Positions 7,786 to 16,388 of a DNA stretch of 64,000 bases are shown in pieces (within the stretch, counting starts at the first letter, position 1; every line of letters begins with the position of its first letter). A program made the translations under genes and the position numbers. The notes under the pieces are model-generated. The model was given only the letters and a program-made list of their open reading frames with translations, searched no databases and was not told the origin of the DNA. The stretch comes from Streptomyces sp. NBC_01471 (GTDB taxonomy: Bacteria > Actinomycetota > Actinomycetes > Streptomycetales > Streptomycetaceae): the NCBI RefSeq assembly GCF_041438865.1, contig NZ_CP109450.1, positions 124,001 to 188,000 of the forward strand. Direction: 5' to 3'.

Positions 7786-8520
7786 TCATGGCTCCGGAGC
7801 GCGCGATCCGGCCGACAGGGCGAGTGCCAGGGCCCCGGCCGCGCACAGCGGTGGCGGGAGCGCCGCCCAGGCCGGTGCCCAGGTCCGCAGTGCGGCGGCT
7901 CCCACCGCACCGGCGAGCAGTGCGGCGAGTCTGCGCCCGGCCGGGCGTCCGCCCGACGGATCGGTCAGCAGGGAGCTGAGTGTCCCGGTGAAGTACGTCG
8001 TCGGCGCGCCGGTGGGGCCGGCGGCGAACATCGCGGCCGTCTGGAGGCCCATCGCCACCGACAGGACCGCGATCAGCGCGGCGCGCCCGTCACCGTCCGG
8101 GTGCCCACCGGTGGCCGCCCAGGCCACGCCCACAGCAGCGAGGACGGCGACCTCGACCGTGAGACAGACGAACACGCCCCGGCTCCAGGTGGCGCCCGAT
8201 TCGTCATCGGCGGGGGCCGCATCCGTACGCGCACCGCCGCGCTTACGGCAGAACCGTCCCGCGACGACCACGGCGAGCGCGAAACCGGCGAGCGCGACCA
8301 GCGGATACGCCGCGTCGCCCGGTGATCCGCTGCCCAGACCGACGGCCATGAGGATCAGATTGCCGGTCATGACACCGGCGAAGACATGGCCGAGGGCGAT
8401 GAAGGCCAGGGCGTCCACGGCACCCGCCGCGGCTGCCAGCAGGGGCAGCACCGCGGCGTCGGACAGCCTGGCGGCGCGTGTCCTCAGCAAGATCGACCTC
8501 CGGACCCATGCTCGCCTCAT
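7786..8520 (-). CDS. DUF1275 (YoaK-like) membrane protein
   Basis: A 244-aa polytopic membrane protein of the DUF1275 family, with about six to seven membrane helices. Family features visible are AGAVDALAFIALGHVFAGVMTGNLILM near the N-terminus (residues about 33-59) and AGPTGAPTTYFTGTLSSLL in the second half. No function is established for the family; transport has been suggested. It is divergent from the PRC-barrel stress gene, and a perfect 22-bp palindrome lies between them. Confidence 0.85.
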   Translation of the reverse strand: MRRAWVRRSILLRTRAARLSDAAVLPLLAAAAGAVDALAFIALGHVFAGVMTGNLILMAVGLGSGSPGDAAYPLVALAGFALAVVVAGRFCRKRGGARTDAAPADDESGATWSRGVFVCLTVEVAVLAAVGVAWAATGGHPDGDGRAALIAVLSVAMGLQTAAMFAAGPTGAPTTYFTGTLSSLLTDPSGGRPAGRRLAALLAGAVGAAALRTWAPAWAALPPPLCAAGALALALSAGSRAPEP

Positions 8521-8621
8521 TCACCGGCCCGCACAACGGCACCCGGAGCGATCGTTTGCGCGACAACGTCGGCGCACCCCGGAGCACACCCACCCCAATT
8601 CACTCGAATGGCGTAACGGGT

Positions 8622-8643
8622 CGCCCTCTTCGCGAAGAGGGCG
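8622..8643. promoter_or_regulatory. Perfect 22-bp palindrome between divergent genes
   Basis: CGCCCTCTTCG followed directly by its reverse complement. It lies in the 283-bp gap between the divergent DUF1275 and PRC-barrel genes, 102 bp from one start and 161 bp from the other. A terminator is not needed between divergent genes, so an operator for a dimeric regulator is the simpler reading. Confidence 0.5.
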
Positions 8644-8803
8644 TCAGGGCGCGCCGACCGCCCTCATCGGGCATTCGGACAGTCGGCCAGGTCCATTCGT
8701 GTTGCCGGGAGGCGGGAATGAGTACCCGATGGAAGAACGCGTGCAATCCGCGGGCGGGGCCGTCCGAGCCTCTGCCGGACCACGTACAAGGGAGTGATCA
8801 CAG

Positions 8804-9799
8804 ATGGCAGCCGACTTCCGCAGCCCCGATGAGCTGACCGGCCTGATGGTCTACGACATCACCGGGGACAAGATCGGCGGCGTCGAGCAGGTCTACCTCG
8901 ACGACCAGAGTGGCCGCCCCGAGTGGGCGACCGTGAAGACCGGCCTGTTCGGCACCAAGGAAACCTTCATCCCGCTCGAAGGTGCCCGGCGTGAGGAGAA
9001 CGCCCTGCACATCCCCCACGCCAAGGAACTCGTCAAGGACGCCCCGCGGCTGGACGCCGACCAGCACCTCGATCTCGCCCAGGAGCAGGAGCTGTACCAG
9101 CACTACGGCCTCACCCACCCGGGACAGTCCGCCGGGGCTCCGGCGGCCGCCGGAGCGGCAGGGGCCGCAGGAGCGGCCGGATCCGCGAACAGGAAGGCAG
9201 CCGGTCCGCTGCACGGTGAAGCGGCGGACACCGCGGGCACCCGCGGCACGGCGAAGGCAACCGGCCCGGCCGCCGGCATGGGCAGCCGTGACGCACAGGG
9301 CGGCATGTACGGCGGGGCCAACGCCCCGGGCGGTACCGACACGACCGCCGGTGCACGCGGCGTCCCGGCAGGCATGGGCTCCCGTGCGGCCATGAACGAG
9401 AACGAGGAGCTCATACGCTCCGAGGAGCAGCTGCACGTCGGCACCGAGGAGCATGTCTCGGGCCGGGCACGGCTGCGCAAGGTGGTGGTCACCGAGAACG
9501 TGACGACCACCGTCCCGGTCAGCCACGAAGAGGTCCACGTCGTACGGGAGCCGATCAAGGACGGCCACCGCACCACCGGGGACCGTGCCCGGATCGGCGA
9601 GGCGGAGTCCGAGGTGATCCTGCACGCCGAGCAGCCCGTGGTCAGCAAGGAGACCGTGGAGGTGGAGCGGGTTCGGATGGAGACCGAGAAGGTCACCGAG
9701 CAGAAGGAAGTCTCCGCCGAGGTCCGCAAGGAGCAGATCCAGTACGACGACGGTCACACCGCGAAGGAGCGTGGTGACACGGAGGGCACCGGCCACTGA
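8804..9799 (+). CDS. PRC-barrel and DUF2382 stress protein (YsnF-like)
   Basis: A 331-aa protein. Residues about 5-100 form a PRC-barrel (LMVYDITGDKIGGVEQVYLDD). An Ala/Gly-rich linker (about 105-195) contains two similar GMGSR-type segments. Residues about 200-315 form a DUF2382 domain with heptad-like charged repeats (EEHVSGRARLRKVVVTENVTT). YsnF-type proteins are general-stress proteins of unknown biochemical role. The ATG follows GGGAGTG. A 24-bp perfect hairpin ends the transcript. The divergent palindrome upstream is a candidate control site. Confidence 0.85.
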   Translation: MAADFRSPDELTGLMVYDITGDKIGGVEQVYLDDQSGRPEWATVKTGLFGTKETFIPLEGARREENALHIPHAKELVKDAPRLDADQHLDLAQEQELYQHYGLTHPGQSAGAPAAAGAAGAAGAAGSANRKAAGPLHGEAADTAGTRGTAKATGPAAGMGSRDAQGGMYGGANAPGGTDTTAGARGVPAGMGSRAAMNENEELIRSEEQLHVGTEEHVSGRARLRKVVVTENVTTTVPVSHEEVHVVREPIKDGHRTTGDRARIGEAESEVILHAEQPVVSKETVEVERVRMETEKVTEQKEVSAEVRKEQIQYDDGHTAKERGDTEGTGH

Positions 9800-9844
9800 A
9801 GCCGCGGGCCCGGCGCGTTCCGGACGCGGCTGGGGCGCGGCCGG

Positions 9845-9897
9845 CCCGGCAGAGGGTGGTGTGTCTCCCCCGTGGAGACACACCACCCTCTGCCGGG
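9845..9897. terminator. 24-bp perfect hairpin terminator
   Basis: Arms 9845-9868 and 9874-9897 are exact reverse complements with a 5-nt loop, 45 nt after the DUF2382 gene. There is no U-tract. This is the longest perfect stem in the window. Confidence 0.85.
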
Positions 9898-10038
9898 TGC
9901 CGGGAGCCGGGGACGCCCCGGGCCTGCGCCTAACCTGGGGCGGGTTCCGCCGGAGCGACGACCCGTCACCGACCGACGACCAGGGAGCCTCGCCGCACAT
10001 GTACACGGTCCGTACCGCGCCCGCCCGAAACCGTCCGG

Positions 10039-10485
10039 ATGTCCGCCCCCATGGCTGAGTTCCGCATCGAACGATGCAGCGCGCTGCCCCCGGAAGAAGC
10101 CTGGCGGCGCCTCACCCGGTGGGAACTGCACGCCGCCCATGTGCCGCTGACCAGGATCACCGTGGTGACCCCGGGCCCGAACAGGGTGGGAACCAGGTTC
10201 GTCGCACGTACGGGGATCGGGCCCGCGGGGTTCGACGATCCGATGGAGGTCGTCCGCTGGGAACCACCGGGGTCCGGACGTCCCGGCTTCTGCGGCCTGG
10301 AGAAGCGGGGCAGGGTGGTGCTGGGGCGGGCCTCGATCGAGGTGCGCCCCGAGGGGTGCGGCTGCCGGGTCGTGTGGCGCGAGGAGTTGCGGGTCGCGAG
10401 GCTGCCGGGCGCCTTCGACGTACTCACCTCGCAGTCGGGGAGGCTGCTCTTCGGCCGTGCCGTGGCCGGGCTGCTCCGGGACTGA
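10039..10485 (+). CDS. SRPBCC-family (START-like) protein
   Basis: A 148-aa protein with the pattern of the SRPBCC fold: an N-terminal strand and helix (FRIERCSALPPEEAWRRLTRWE), a central beta-sheet with the PMEVVRWEPP strand, and a long C-terminal helix with LFGRAVAGLLRD. Members bind hydrophobic ligands or act as cyclases; no ligand is apparent. ATG codons at 10039 and 10051 are both possible. It is convergent with the ATPase gene, across a nested hairpin. Confidence 0.75.
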   Translation: MSAPMAEFRIERCSALPPEEAWRRLTRWELHAAHVPLTRITVVTPGPNRVGTRFVARTGIGPAGFDDPMEVVRWEPPGSGRPGFCGLEKRGRVVLGRASIEVRPEGCGCRVVWREELRVARLPGAFDVLTSQSGRLLFGRAVAGLLRD

Positions 10486-10509
10486 CCGCCGCCCGCCGGG
10501 CAGGGGCGG

Positions 10510-10588
10510 CAGGACAGTACCGGGCACCACGCGTGCCCTGCGCGGCCGAACTGCCGGCGCAGGGCACGGTGGAACCGGTGCTGTCCTG
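10510..10588. terminator. Nested bidirectional hairpin
   Basis: The outer stem CAGGACAG..CCGG (10510-10523) pairs with CCGG..CTGTCCTG (10575-10588). The inner stem GTGCCCTGCGC (10533-10543) pairs with GCGCAGGGCAC (10557-10567). It lies between convergent genes. Confidence 0.75.
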
Positions 10589-10619
10589 CGCCGCCGGGCG
10601 TCGCAGGACCGTGGTGGTG

Positions 10620-11159
10620 TCAGGAGCCGGCGTCCACGAGTTCCGCGAGCCGGGCGTCCTCGGTGCGCCCTTGCGGCAGCCCGGACGGCTCCGCGACGAC
10701 GAGGCTGCGGGCCGCCGTCGAGACGGCGGGAAGGGGGTTCCGGGGCTCCAGCCGGCTGCCGGTCGCGGCCTGGGCGCGGATCGTGAACCAGACGACCTTG
10801 CCGTCCTCGGTGGCGTGCGTACCCCAGCTGTCGCTGAGCGTGGACACCATCGGCAGGCCACGGCCGTGGGTGACCAGCGGGCTGGCACAGCGCAGTTGCG
10901 GCAGCCGCGGGCTGGCGTCCAGCACGGCCGCGGTCAAGTTGCGGCCGGTCCAGCGCAGTTCCAGGGTGCAGCGCTTGTCCTCGCCGGCGTGCAGATGGAC
11001 GTTGGTGAGCAGTTCGCACACGCCCAGACTGACCGGCTGGATCAGCCCGTCGAGCTGCCAGTGGCGAAGATGCGCTGCGACGATACGCCGGACCTGCGGC
11101 ACCCTGTCGGGTGTTGCTTCCAGGTCCAGTACGTACTCGCGGGGTGTTTCAGTGATCAC
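10620..11159 (-). CDS. RsbW-like ATP-binding protein (anti-sigma kinase type)
   Basis: A 179-aa HATPase_c_2 protein of the type abundant in Streptomyces. The N box is ELLTNVHLH, the G1 box VLDASPRLP and the G2 box GRGLPMVSTLSDSWG. RsbW-type kinases phosphorylate STAS anti-anti-sigma factors and bind sigma factors; others pair with different partners. The start is GTG at 11159, with GAGGAG upstream. No sigma factor is adjacent. The STAS protein at 54127-54468 is 43 kb away, so any link is conjecture. About 45 extra C-terminal residues are poorly conserved in type. Confidence 0.85.
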   Translation of the reverse strand: MITETPREYVLDLEATPDRVPQVRRIVAAHLRHWQLDGLIQPVSLGVCELLTNVHLHAGEDKRCTLELRWTGRNLTAAVLDASPRLPQLRCASPLVTHGRGLPMVSTLSDSWGTHATEDGKVVWFTIRAQAATGSRLEPRNPLPAVSTAARSLVVAEPSGLPQGRTEDARLAELVDAGS

Positions 11160-11392
11160 GACTGCGTCTCCTCATCAGGGTGGGCGGCGGTGTACCGGCC
11201 TCACCTCGTCTGACATGACAGCCCCGAGGACACCGAAAGTAATCGGATGGACACACTATGACTTCCACCAGAATCACCCCATCCGGGTGAATCCGCAACG
11301 CGCAGCAGCAGCACCGGCCTGACCTGGTCTTTTGCAGCCTCACCCGGACGCCCTCGCGCGGAGGGGCCCACAGCGGCGTTGCGGCACACGCA

Positions 11393-11428
11393 CGGGCGGA
11401 CCGCCGCACAGCTGCGGCAGCCCGCCCG
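11393..11428 (-). terminator. Terminator hairpin after asnB
   Basis: CGGGCGG (11393-11399) pairs with CCGCCCG (11422-11428); inner GCCGCA (11403-11408) pairs with TGCGGC (11413-11418). It starts 31 nt past the asnB stop. Confidence 0.6.
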
Positions 11429-11458
11429 AAGGCTCAGGAACGGCTCACGGACAACAGC

Positions 11459-13300
11459 TCAGGAGAGCGTCAGCTCCGGCTTGTAGAGGTCGAGCCAGAG
11501 CGCCAGATCGAGCGTGCGCTCCAGCCCGCGCCGGGACGCCTGGGTGATCTGCGGGACGTCCCGCTGGGCCGCGCGGCGCACCCGGTCCGCGTCGACCAGG
11601 TCGAAGACCGGGTGGGAGGGCTTGGTCAGCAGGTCCTTGGCGTGCTCCTGGAGAGCGACGGCGTACCTGGGGTCCTGGGTGGAGGGGTACGGGCTCTTCA
11701 CCCGGTCGTAGACGGACTTGGGCAGCACGTCCGCCGTCGCCTCCCGCAGCAGGCTCTTCTCCCTGCCGTCGAAGGACTTCAGCGACCAGGGTGTGTTGTA
11801 CACGTACTCGACCAGCCGGTGGTCGCAGAACGGCACCCGGACCTCCAGGCCGACCGCCATGCTCGCCCGGTCCTTCCGGTCGAGCAGCACCCGCACGAAC
11901 CGGGTGAGGTGCAGATAGCAGATCTTGCGCATGCGGTACTCGAAGTCGCTCTCACCCGCGAGCCGTTCGATGCCGGCAACGGCTCCCGCGTAGCTGTCCC
12001 GGATGTAACCGGGGAGATCCAGCTTGGCACTCAGGTCCGACCGCAGGACGTCGGAGTCGTCCCCGAAGTGCTCCGAGAAGCGCACCAGCCACGGGAACAT
12101 GTCGGCGTTCCTGGCCCCCTCGTCGAAGAACTGGAGGTATCCGCCGAAGACTTCGTCGGCGGACTCCCCCGAGAGCGCGACCGTCGACTGCTCGCGGATG
12201 GCCTTGAAGAGCAGGAACAGGGAGGCGTCCATGTCGCCGAAGCCCATGGGCATGTCGCGGGCAGTGATCATCCGGGCGCGTACGTCGGGGTCGGCCAGCG
12301 CGTGCGAGTCGAGCACGATGTCGCGGTGGTCCGTGCCGGATGCCTGGGCCACATCGTGGACAAACGGTGTGTCGGGCGTGCCGCGCAGTTCGTCGGCGAC
12401 GAAGTTCTCGGCCTGTCCGACGAAGTCGACGGCGAAGCTGCGGACGGTCTCACCGGTCTCCGCGAGCTGGCGGGCCGCGATGGCGGTCATCGCGGAGGAG
12501 TCGAGACCTCCGGAGAGGAGCGTGCAGCGGGGCACGTCGGAGACGAGCTGCCTGCGGACGATGTCGTCGAGCAGCGTACGCACCTTGGCGATCGAGGTTT
12601 CCTGGTCGTCGGTGTGCGCCCGGGTCTCGAGGGACCAGTAGACGTGCCGGCGCAGACCGCCGTGGTCGACGGTCACGACCGTGCCGGGCTCGACCTCGTG
12701 CATGCCGTCCCAGAATCCGTGACCGGGGGTCTTGACTAAGGCGAACAGCTCGCGCAGCCCGTCGAGAGTGACCTTCGCCCGGGCCAGCGGATTCGCGAGT
12801 ATCGCCTTGGGCTCGGACCCGAAGAGCACACCGTCCGATGTGGGGTAGTAGTAGAAGGGCTTGATGCCCATCCGGTCACGGATCATCACGAGCTTCTGGT
12901 GGCGGCTGTCCCAGATGGCAAAGGCGTACATGCCGTTGAGCCGCTCGGCCACCCCTTCGCCCCACTCCAGATAGCCGTGCAGCACGACCTCGGTGTCGGA
13001 TTCGGTGACGAAGCGGTGTCCGCGGCCGGTCAGTTCACGGCGGAGCTCGGTGAAGTTGTACGCCTCGCCCGAATAGACGATGGCCACGTCACCCTGGTCG
13101 GTCGCGACGGTCATCGGCTGACGTCCGCCGGGCAGGTCGATGATGGCCAGCCTGCGGTGCCCGAGGCCCGCAGGACCGTTGATCCAGGTGCCGCGGTCGT
13201 CCGGACCACGGCAGGCCATCGTCTCGGTCATTGCATCCAATGTTTCGGACTCGGCCCGCAGATCACGGTCGAAAGAAACCCAGCCGGTGATCCCACACAT
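11459..13300 (-). CDS. asnB: Asparagine synthetase (glutamine-hydrolysing)
   Basis: A 613-aa cytoplasmic enzyme making asparagine from aspartate, glutamine and ATP. The N-terminal glutaminase domain starts with the required Cys2 nucleophile (MCGITGW) and has RGPDD and HRRLAIIDL. The synthetase domain has the PPi-loop SGGLDSS near residue 260 and the later SGESADEVFGGY. The ATG at 13300 is fixed by AGGAGGA and by the need for Cys at position 2; reading further upstream would bury the nucleophile. The length is typical of actinobacterial AsnB. A perfect 14-bp palindrome lies about 130 bp upstream, and a short copy of its GWVSFDR coding segment is found about 240 bp away. Confidence 0.95.
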   Translation of the reverse strand: MCGITGWVSFDRDLRAESETLDAMTETMACRGPDDRGTWINGPAGLGHRRLAIIDLPGGRQPMTVATDQGDVAIVYSGEAYNFTELRRELTGRGHRFVTESDTEVVLHGYLEWGEGVAERLNGMYAFAIWDSRHQKLVMIRDRMGIKPFYYYPTSDGVLFGSEPKAILANPLARAKVTLDGLRELFALVKTPGHGFWDGMHEVEPGTVVTVDHGGLRRHVYWSLETRAHTDDQETSIAKVRTLLDDIVRRQLVSDVPRCTLLSGGLDSSAMTAIAARQLAETGETVRSFAVDFVGQAENFVADELRGTPDTPFVHDVAQASGTDHRDIVLDSHALADPDVRARMITARDMPMGFGDMDASLFLLFKAIREQSTVALSGESADEVFGGYLQFFDEGARNADMFPWLVRFSEHFGDDSDVLRSDLSAKLDLPGYIRDSYAGAVAGIERLAGESDFEYRMRKICYLHLTRFVRVLLDRKDRASMAVGLEVRVPFCDHRLVEYVYNTPWSLKSFDGREKSLLREATADVLPKSVYDRVKSPYPSTQDPRYAVALQEHAKDLLTKPSHPVFDLVDADRVRRAAQRDVPQITQASRRGLERTLDLALWLDLYKPELTLS

Positions 13301-13830
13301 GTGTTCCTCCTGCTTCCGACCACGGCCAGAGCCTCGTACCCCCGCGTTGACCAGCGGATACACGGGCGAACGGGCTACCGGACCGGATCAGTTGTAATCA
13401 GCACCTATATGACGAGCGTGAGTCACACGACTGCATGCAGTCAACGCACCGTTAACGCGGGCGCCGTTCTCTACCCAGGCATTTCAGCCGTTCGGCTTCC
13501 GGGTGACGGTGGACCCCGGTCGAAGGAAGCCCAGCCGTGGCCGTCTTGTGGCTCCGGCTCCGACCGGCAGAACGACGAGTTCGAGCCACGGGCAAAGACT
13601 TCATCAATCCCGGGGGGGGCGGCCCGTGTCATCACCGGCAAGGGCGCCGACCGTCCGGTCGACGCCCTCACGGAGGAAGCCGTACCGCCTGTTGCGCCAG
13701 GCTTGTTCCTGGATGCCTGGCCCGAACCGGTCGGCGGCAATCAGGTCTCCGACGGGGATCTGCGACACCACGGCACAGGGGACAGGTGGCCACCCGATGG
13801 CTCATCGGCCACCAGGCTGAGACGGGCCGG
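13301..13830. other. 530-bp intergenic region upstream of asnB
   Basis: It holds the asnB promoter area and no convincing gene. On the minus strand at 13537-13518 a 20-nt stretch matches asnB codons for GWVSFDR (13282-13263) at 18 of 20 positions, although its surroundings do not match. An open frame through it (13471-13740, minus) has no family features. It may be a relic of a duplicated asnB start. Confidence 0.5.
13429..13442. promoter_or_regulatory. Palindrome GACTGCATGCAGTC upstream of asnB
   Basis: A perfect 14-bp palindrome, 129 bp upstream of the asnB start, partly overlapping a TTGACT that could be a -35 on the minus strand. Candidate operator; no regulator identified. Confidence 0.4.
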
Positions 13831-15279
13831 TCAGCCGGTTTCCTCTTCGCCCAGGATTTCCACGGTGGGTCGCTGCGGGGCGCAGGCAGCCCAGCCCGGG
13901 TTTCCGGTGCGGGCGAACGCGACCCAGGCGCCGTGTACTTGGGCCGCCAGCCCGGCGGGGGCGGGGGCGGGGCCGAGCAGATCGGCGTCCCCGTGCAGCC
14001 AGGGCTCGTCGGCAAGGTCGAACACGAAGGGCAGTTCGACAGTGTGGGCGGCGCCGAGTCGCCCGTCCAGGGCCGTCGAGCGGTACCCGAACGAGTAGCG
14101 GTGCGTGCGGCCTCCCGAGATCCGCGCGTGGGCCCGCGCCATACGCGTCGTACCGGTCTCGAACAGGATCTGCCCGAGCACGGCGGAGCGCAGCTCGCCC
14201 GGTGTTGCGTCCGGCCGTGCCGCACGGAGTGCGGCGAGGACCGTCTGCGGGTCCGCATGCGCCCGGGTGGCCACAGCGAGTACGTCGGCCTGCGTGGTGG
14301 ACTCCAGGTCGCCCCGCGGTGCGAGGTAGAGGTGCCCTTCTTGGGTGTTGGTGCCGATGAGCAGGTCGATGTCCGCGGCCGGGCCGTCAGCGAGGGCGTC
14401 GGCGGGCTGGACCGACAGGACCAGGCTGAACGGGCTGAGACCCGCCAGCGGGTCTGGGGCGGTACCGGTGCGCAGGTCGAGGCCGGCCAGTGCGGGCAGG
14501 ACCGCCAGAAAGTGCTCGTCGGGGATCGGGGCGAATGCTTCGGCGGTCGGTTCGACGCCCAGCGCGGCGGCCGCTGCGGCGGTGACCCGTTGTGCTTGCT
14601 CCGGGGTGAATGCGCCGGTGCCGTTGCCGCTCTGGACGATCGCTCGCCGGAACAGGCCCTTGGCCCGCGGTGTCGCGAGCAGCGCGCCGACGAGCGTGGC
14701 GCCTGCGGACTGGCCGAAGACCGTGACGTTCTCGGGGTCGCCGCCGAAGGCCGCGATGGTGTCGCGTACCCAACCGAGTGCGGCGAGCAGGTCGAGCAGC
14801 CCGCGGTTCGGTGGAGCGCCCGCCAGATCAAGGAACCCGGGGATGCCGAGCCGGTAGTTCACCGTCACCAGGACGACGCCGTCGCGGGCGAACGCGCTGC
14901 CGTCGTAGAGCGCCGCGCGGTTCGAGCCTGTGACGAAGCCACCGCCGTGCACGAAGACCATGACGGGGCGTCTGCCGGAGGGTGCAGGTGTATGGACGTC
15001 GACGGTCAGGTATTCCCCGCCGGGCACCCAGCCCGGCCCGAAGTAGGGGGTCATGTCGAGTCGGCCGAAGTCGCGGGCCGGCTGGGGAGCGGTGGGCGAG
15101 GGCCGCGTGCCGTCCCGGACACCGGACCAGCCCGGGTGCGGTGCGGGCGGGGCGAAGCGGCCGGCGCCGGTGGGTGCGGCCGCGTAGGGGAGGGCGCGGT
15201 AGCGCTCGCCGGTTCGGTCACGCAGGCCGCGTACGGCGCCCGAAGGGGTTTCGACGACCGGATATGCCTGCCGGAGCAT
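13831..15279 (-). CDS. Type-B carboxylesterase
   Basis: A 482-aa alpha/beta-hydrolase of the carboxylesterase/PnbA family that cleaves esters. The oxyanion-hole motif is VFVHGGGF, the nucleophile elbow FGQSAGA (Ser near residue 190), and an acidic/His pair lies later (the VELPFVFDL region). No signal peptide, so probably cytoplasmic. It starts 54 nt after the stop of the MBL-fold gene on the same strand, so the two likely form an operon facing away from the MmyB-like regulator at 16389. The last residues (about EETG) overlap no other gene. Confidence 0.88.
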   Translation of the reverse strand: MLRQAYPVVETPSGAVRGLRDRTGERYRALPYAAAPTGAGRFAPPAPHPGWSGVRDGTRPSPTAPQPARDFGRLDMTPYFGPGWVPGGEYLTVDVHTPAPSGRRPVMVFVHGGGFVTGSNRAALYDGSAFARDGVVLVTVNYRLGIPGFLDLAGAPPNRGLLDLLAALGWVRDTIAAFGGDPENVTVFGQSAGATLVGALLATPRAKGLFRRAIVQSGNGTGAFTPEQAQRVTAAAAAALGVEPTAEAFAPIPDEHFLAVLPALAGLDLRTGTAPDPLAGLSPFSLVLSVQPADALADGPAADIDLLIGTNTQEGHLYLAPRGDLESTTQADVLAVATRAHADPQTVLAALRAARPDATPGELRSAVLGQILFETGTTRMARAHARISGGRTHRYSFGYRSTALDGRLGAAHTVELPFVFDLADEPWLHGDADLLGPAPAPAGLAAQVHGAWVAFARTGNPGWAACAPQRPTVEILGEEETG

Positions 15280-15333
15280 GGGAGCTTCCTCTCTGGAAGG
15301 GGCGGGGAACTGGAAGGGGCTGGGAAGGGGACA

Positions 15334-16251
15334 TCAGGAGATGCGGGAGAAGCCCGCCCACTCCTTGATCGCGAACTTCGAGCCGCTGCGTGCGATCTCC
15401 GCGGCGCCGTGGCCGCCGAAGTGGGCCGGGAACACCAGCGCGTTGTTCTCGCACGCGCGGCCGAGCAGCCCGTGCCGGGTGGCGCGGGACTGTGCCGGGT
15501 CCTCGCAGAAGCAGGAGTTGATGTCCGGCTCCGCGATCTGCAGTGCGGTGTGCACCAGATCCCCGACGAACACGGCGTGATCGGCGCCGGATTCGAGAGT
15601 GAGCACGGATGAACCGGGGGTGTGTCCGGGAGCGGGATCGAGACGCAGGTTCCTGTCGATCCGGTACGACCCCTCCCACAGGTGTGTCAGTCCCGCTTGG
15701 TGGACCGGCGTGACGCTGTCCTCGAAGACGTTCTGGTTCCCGCGGCCCAGCACGCTCTTGTTCCCGTTGGCCGGGTCCCAAAATTCAAATTCCCGCCGGG
15801 CCATCAGGTAGGTGGCATTGGGGAAGGTCGGCACCCAGTTCCGGCCGTCGAGGCGGGTGTTCCAGCCGACGTGATCGACGTGCAGGTGGGTGTTGACCAC
15901 GATGTCCACGTCCTCGGGCTGCACTCCGGCGGCGGCGAGGTTGTCGAGGTAGTCCGTGTCCAGACGGCTCCATACCGGCGCATAGGGCCGGTCCTTGTGG
16001 TTGCCCACGCCGGTGTCGACAAGAATCGTGCGCCCCTCACTGCGCAGCAGCCAGGACTGGATCGCCGTACGGCATTCGTCCGTACGCGGGTTCCAGAAGT
16101 CGGGCGCCAGCCAGTCACGGTGCTCGGTCCACGAGCCGTTGGGGCTGTCCGGAAAGAACGTGGCGGGTGGCATCTCGGCCGAGCCGTAGAACTCTCTGAC
16201 GCGGGTGATGGTGACATCGCCAAGGGTGATCTGCTCTGGGTTGTGATCCAT
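15334..16251 (-). CDS. Metallo-beta-lactamase-fold hydrolase
   Basis: A 305-aa MBL-fold enzyme with the zinc motif THLHVDHVGW near residue 120 (HxHxDH), a second His in APGHTPGS, Asp in FVGDLVH and a late His in FPAHFGGH. Close relatives include quorum-quenching lactonases and other small-ester hydrolases; the substrate is not determined. The ATG at 16251 is in frame with a longer open reading, but the domain starts here (ITLGDVTITRV). It is the first gene of a probable operon with the esterase and is divergent from the HTH gene. Confidence 0.85.
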   Translation of the reverse strand: MDHNPEQITLGDVTITRVREFYGSAEMPPATFFPDSPNGSWTEHRDWLAPDFWNPRTDECRTAIQSWLLRSEGRTILVDTGVGNHKDRPYAPVWSRLDTDYLDNLAAAGVQPEDVDIVVNTHLHVDHVGWNTRLDGRNWVPTFPNATYLMARREFEFWDPANGNKSVLGRGNQNVFEDSVTPVHQAGLTHLWEGSYRIDRNLRLDPAPGHTPGSSVLTLESGADHAVFVGDLVHTALQIAEPDINSCFCEDPAQSRATRHGLLGRACENNALVFPAHFGGHGAAEIARSGSKFAIKEWAGFSRIS

Positions 16252-16388
16252 GTGGTCCGTCCTCGGGCCGGGGGTACGTCGCCGGACGGGAACGAGCTTG
16301 GCCGCATGGACGGGCGCGAGCCACTCCCGTCCTGTCCCACCCCTCGCAGGGTGTGGCTGGGACGGGCGGCGCACCGAATACTGGGGCG
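16252..16388. promoter_or_regulatory. Divergent promoter region with inverted repeat
   Basis: A 137-bp gap between the MBL-fold gene (minus) and the MmyB-like regulator (plus). CCCGTCC (16327-16333) and GGACGGG flank a partly paired GC-rich segment up to about 16373. It is a plausible binding site for the adjacent regulator, but untested. Confidence 0.4.

Noticed and set aside
13301..13363. Extended asnB start
   Set aside because: Would place residues before the essential N-terminal Cys; the ribosome site fits ATG 13300.
13537..15612. 691-codon plus-strand frame across the esterase gene
   Set aside because: Gly/Arg/Val-rich shadow of the esterase and neighbour; esterase active-site motifs are on the minus strand.
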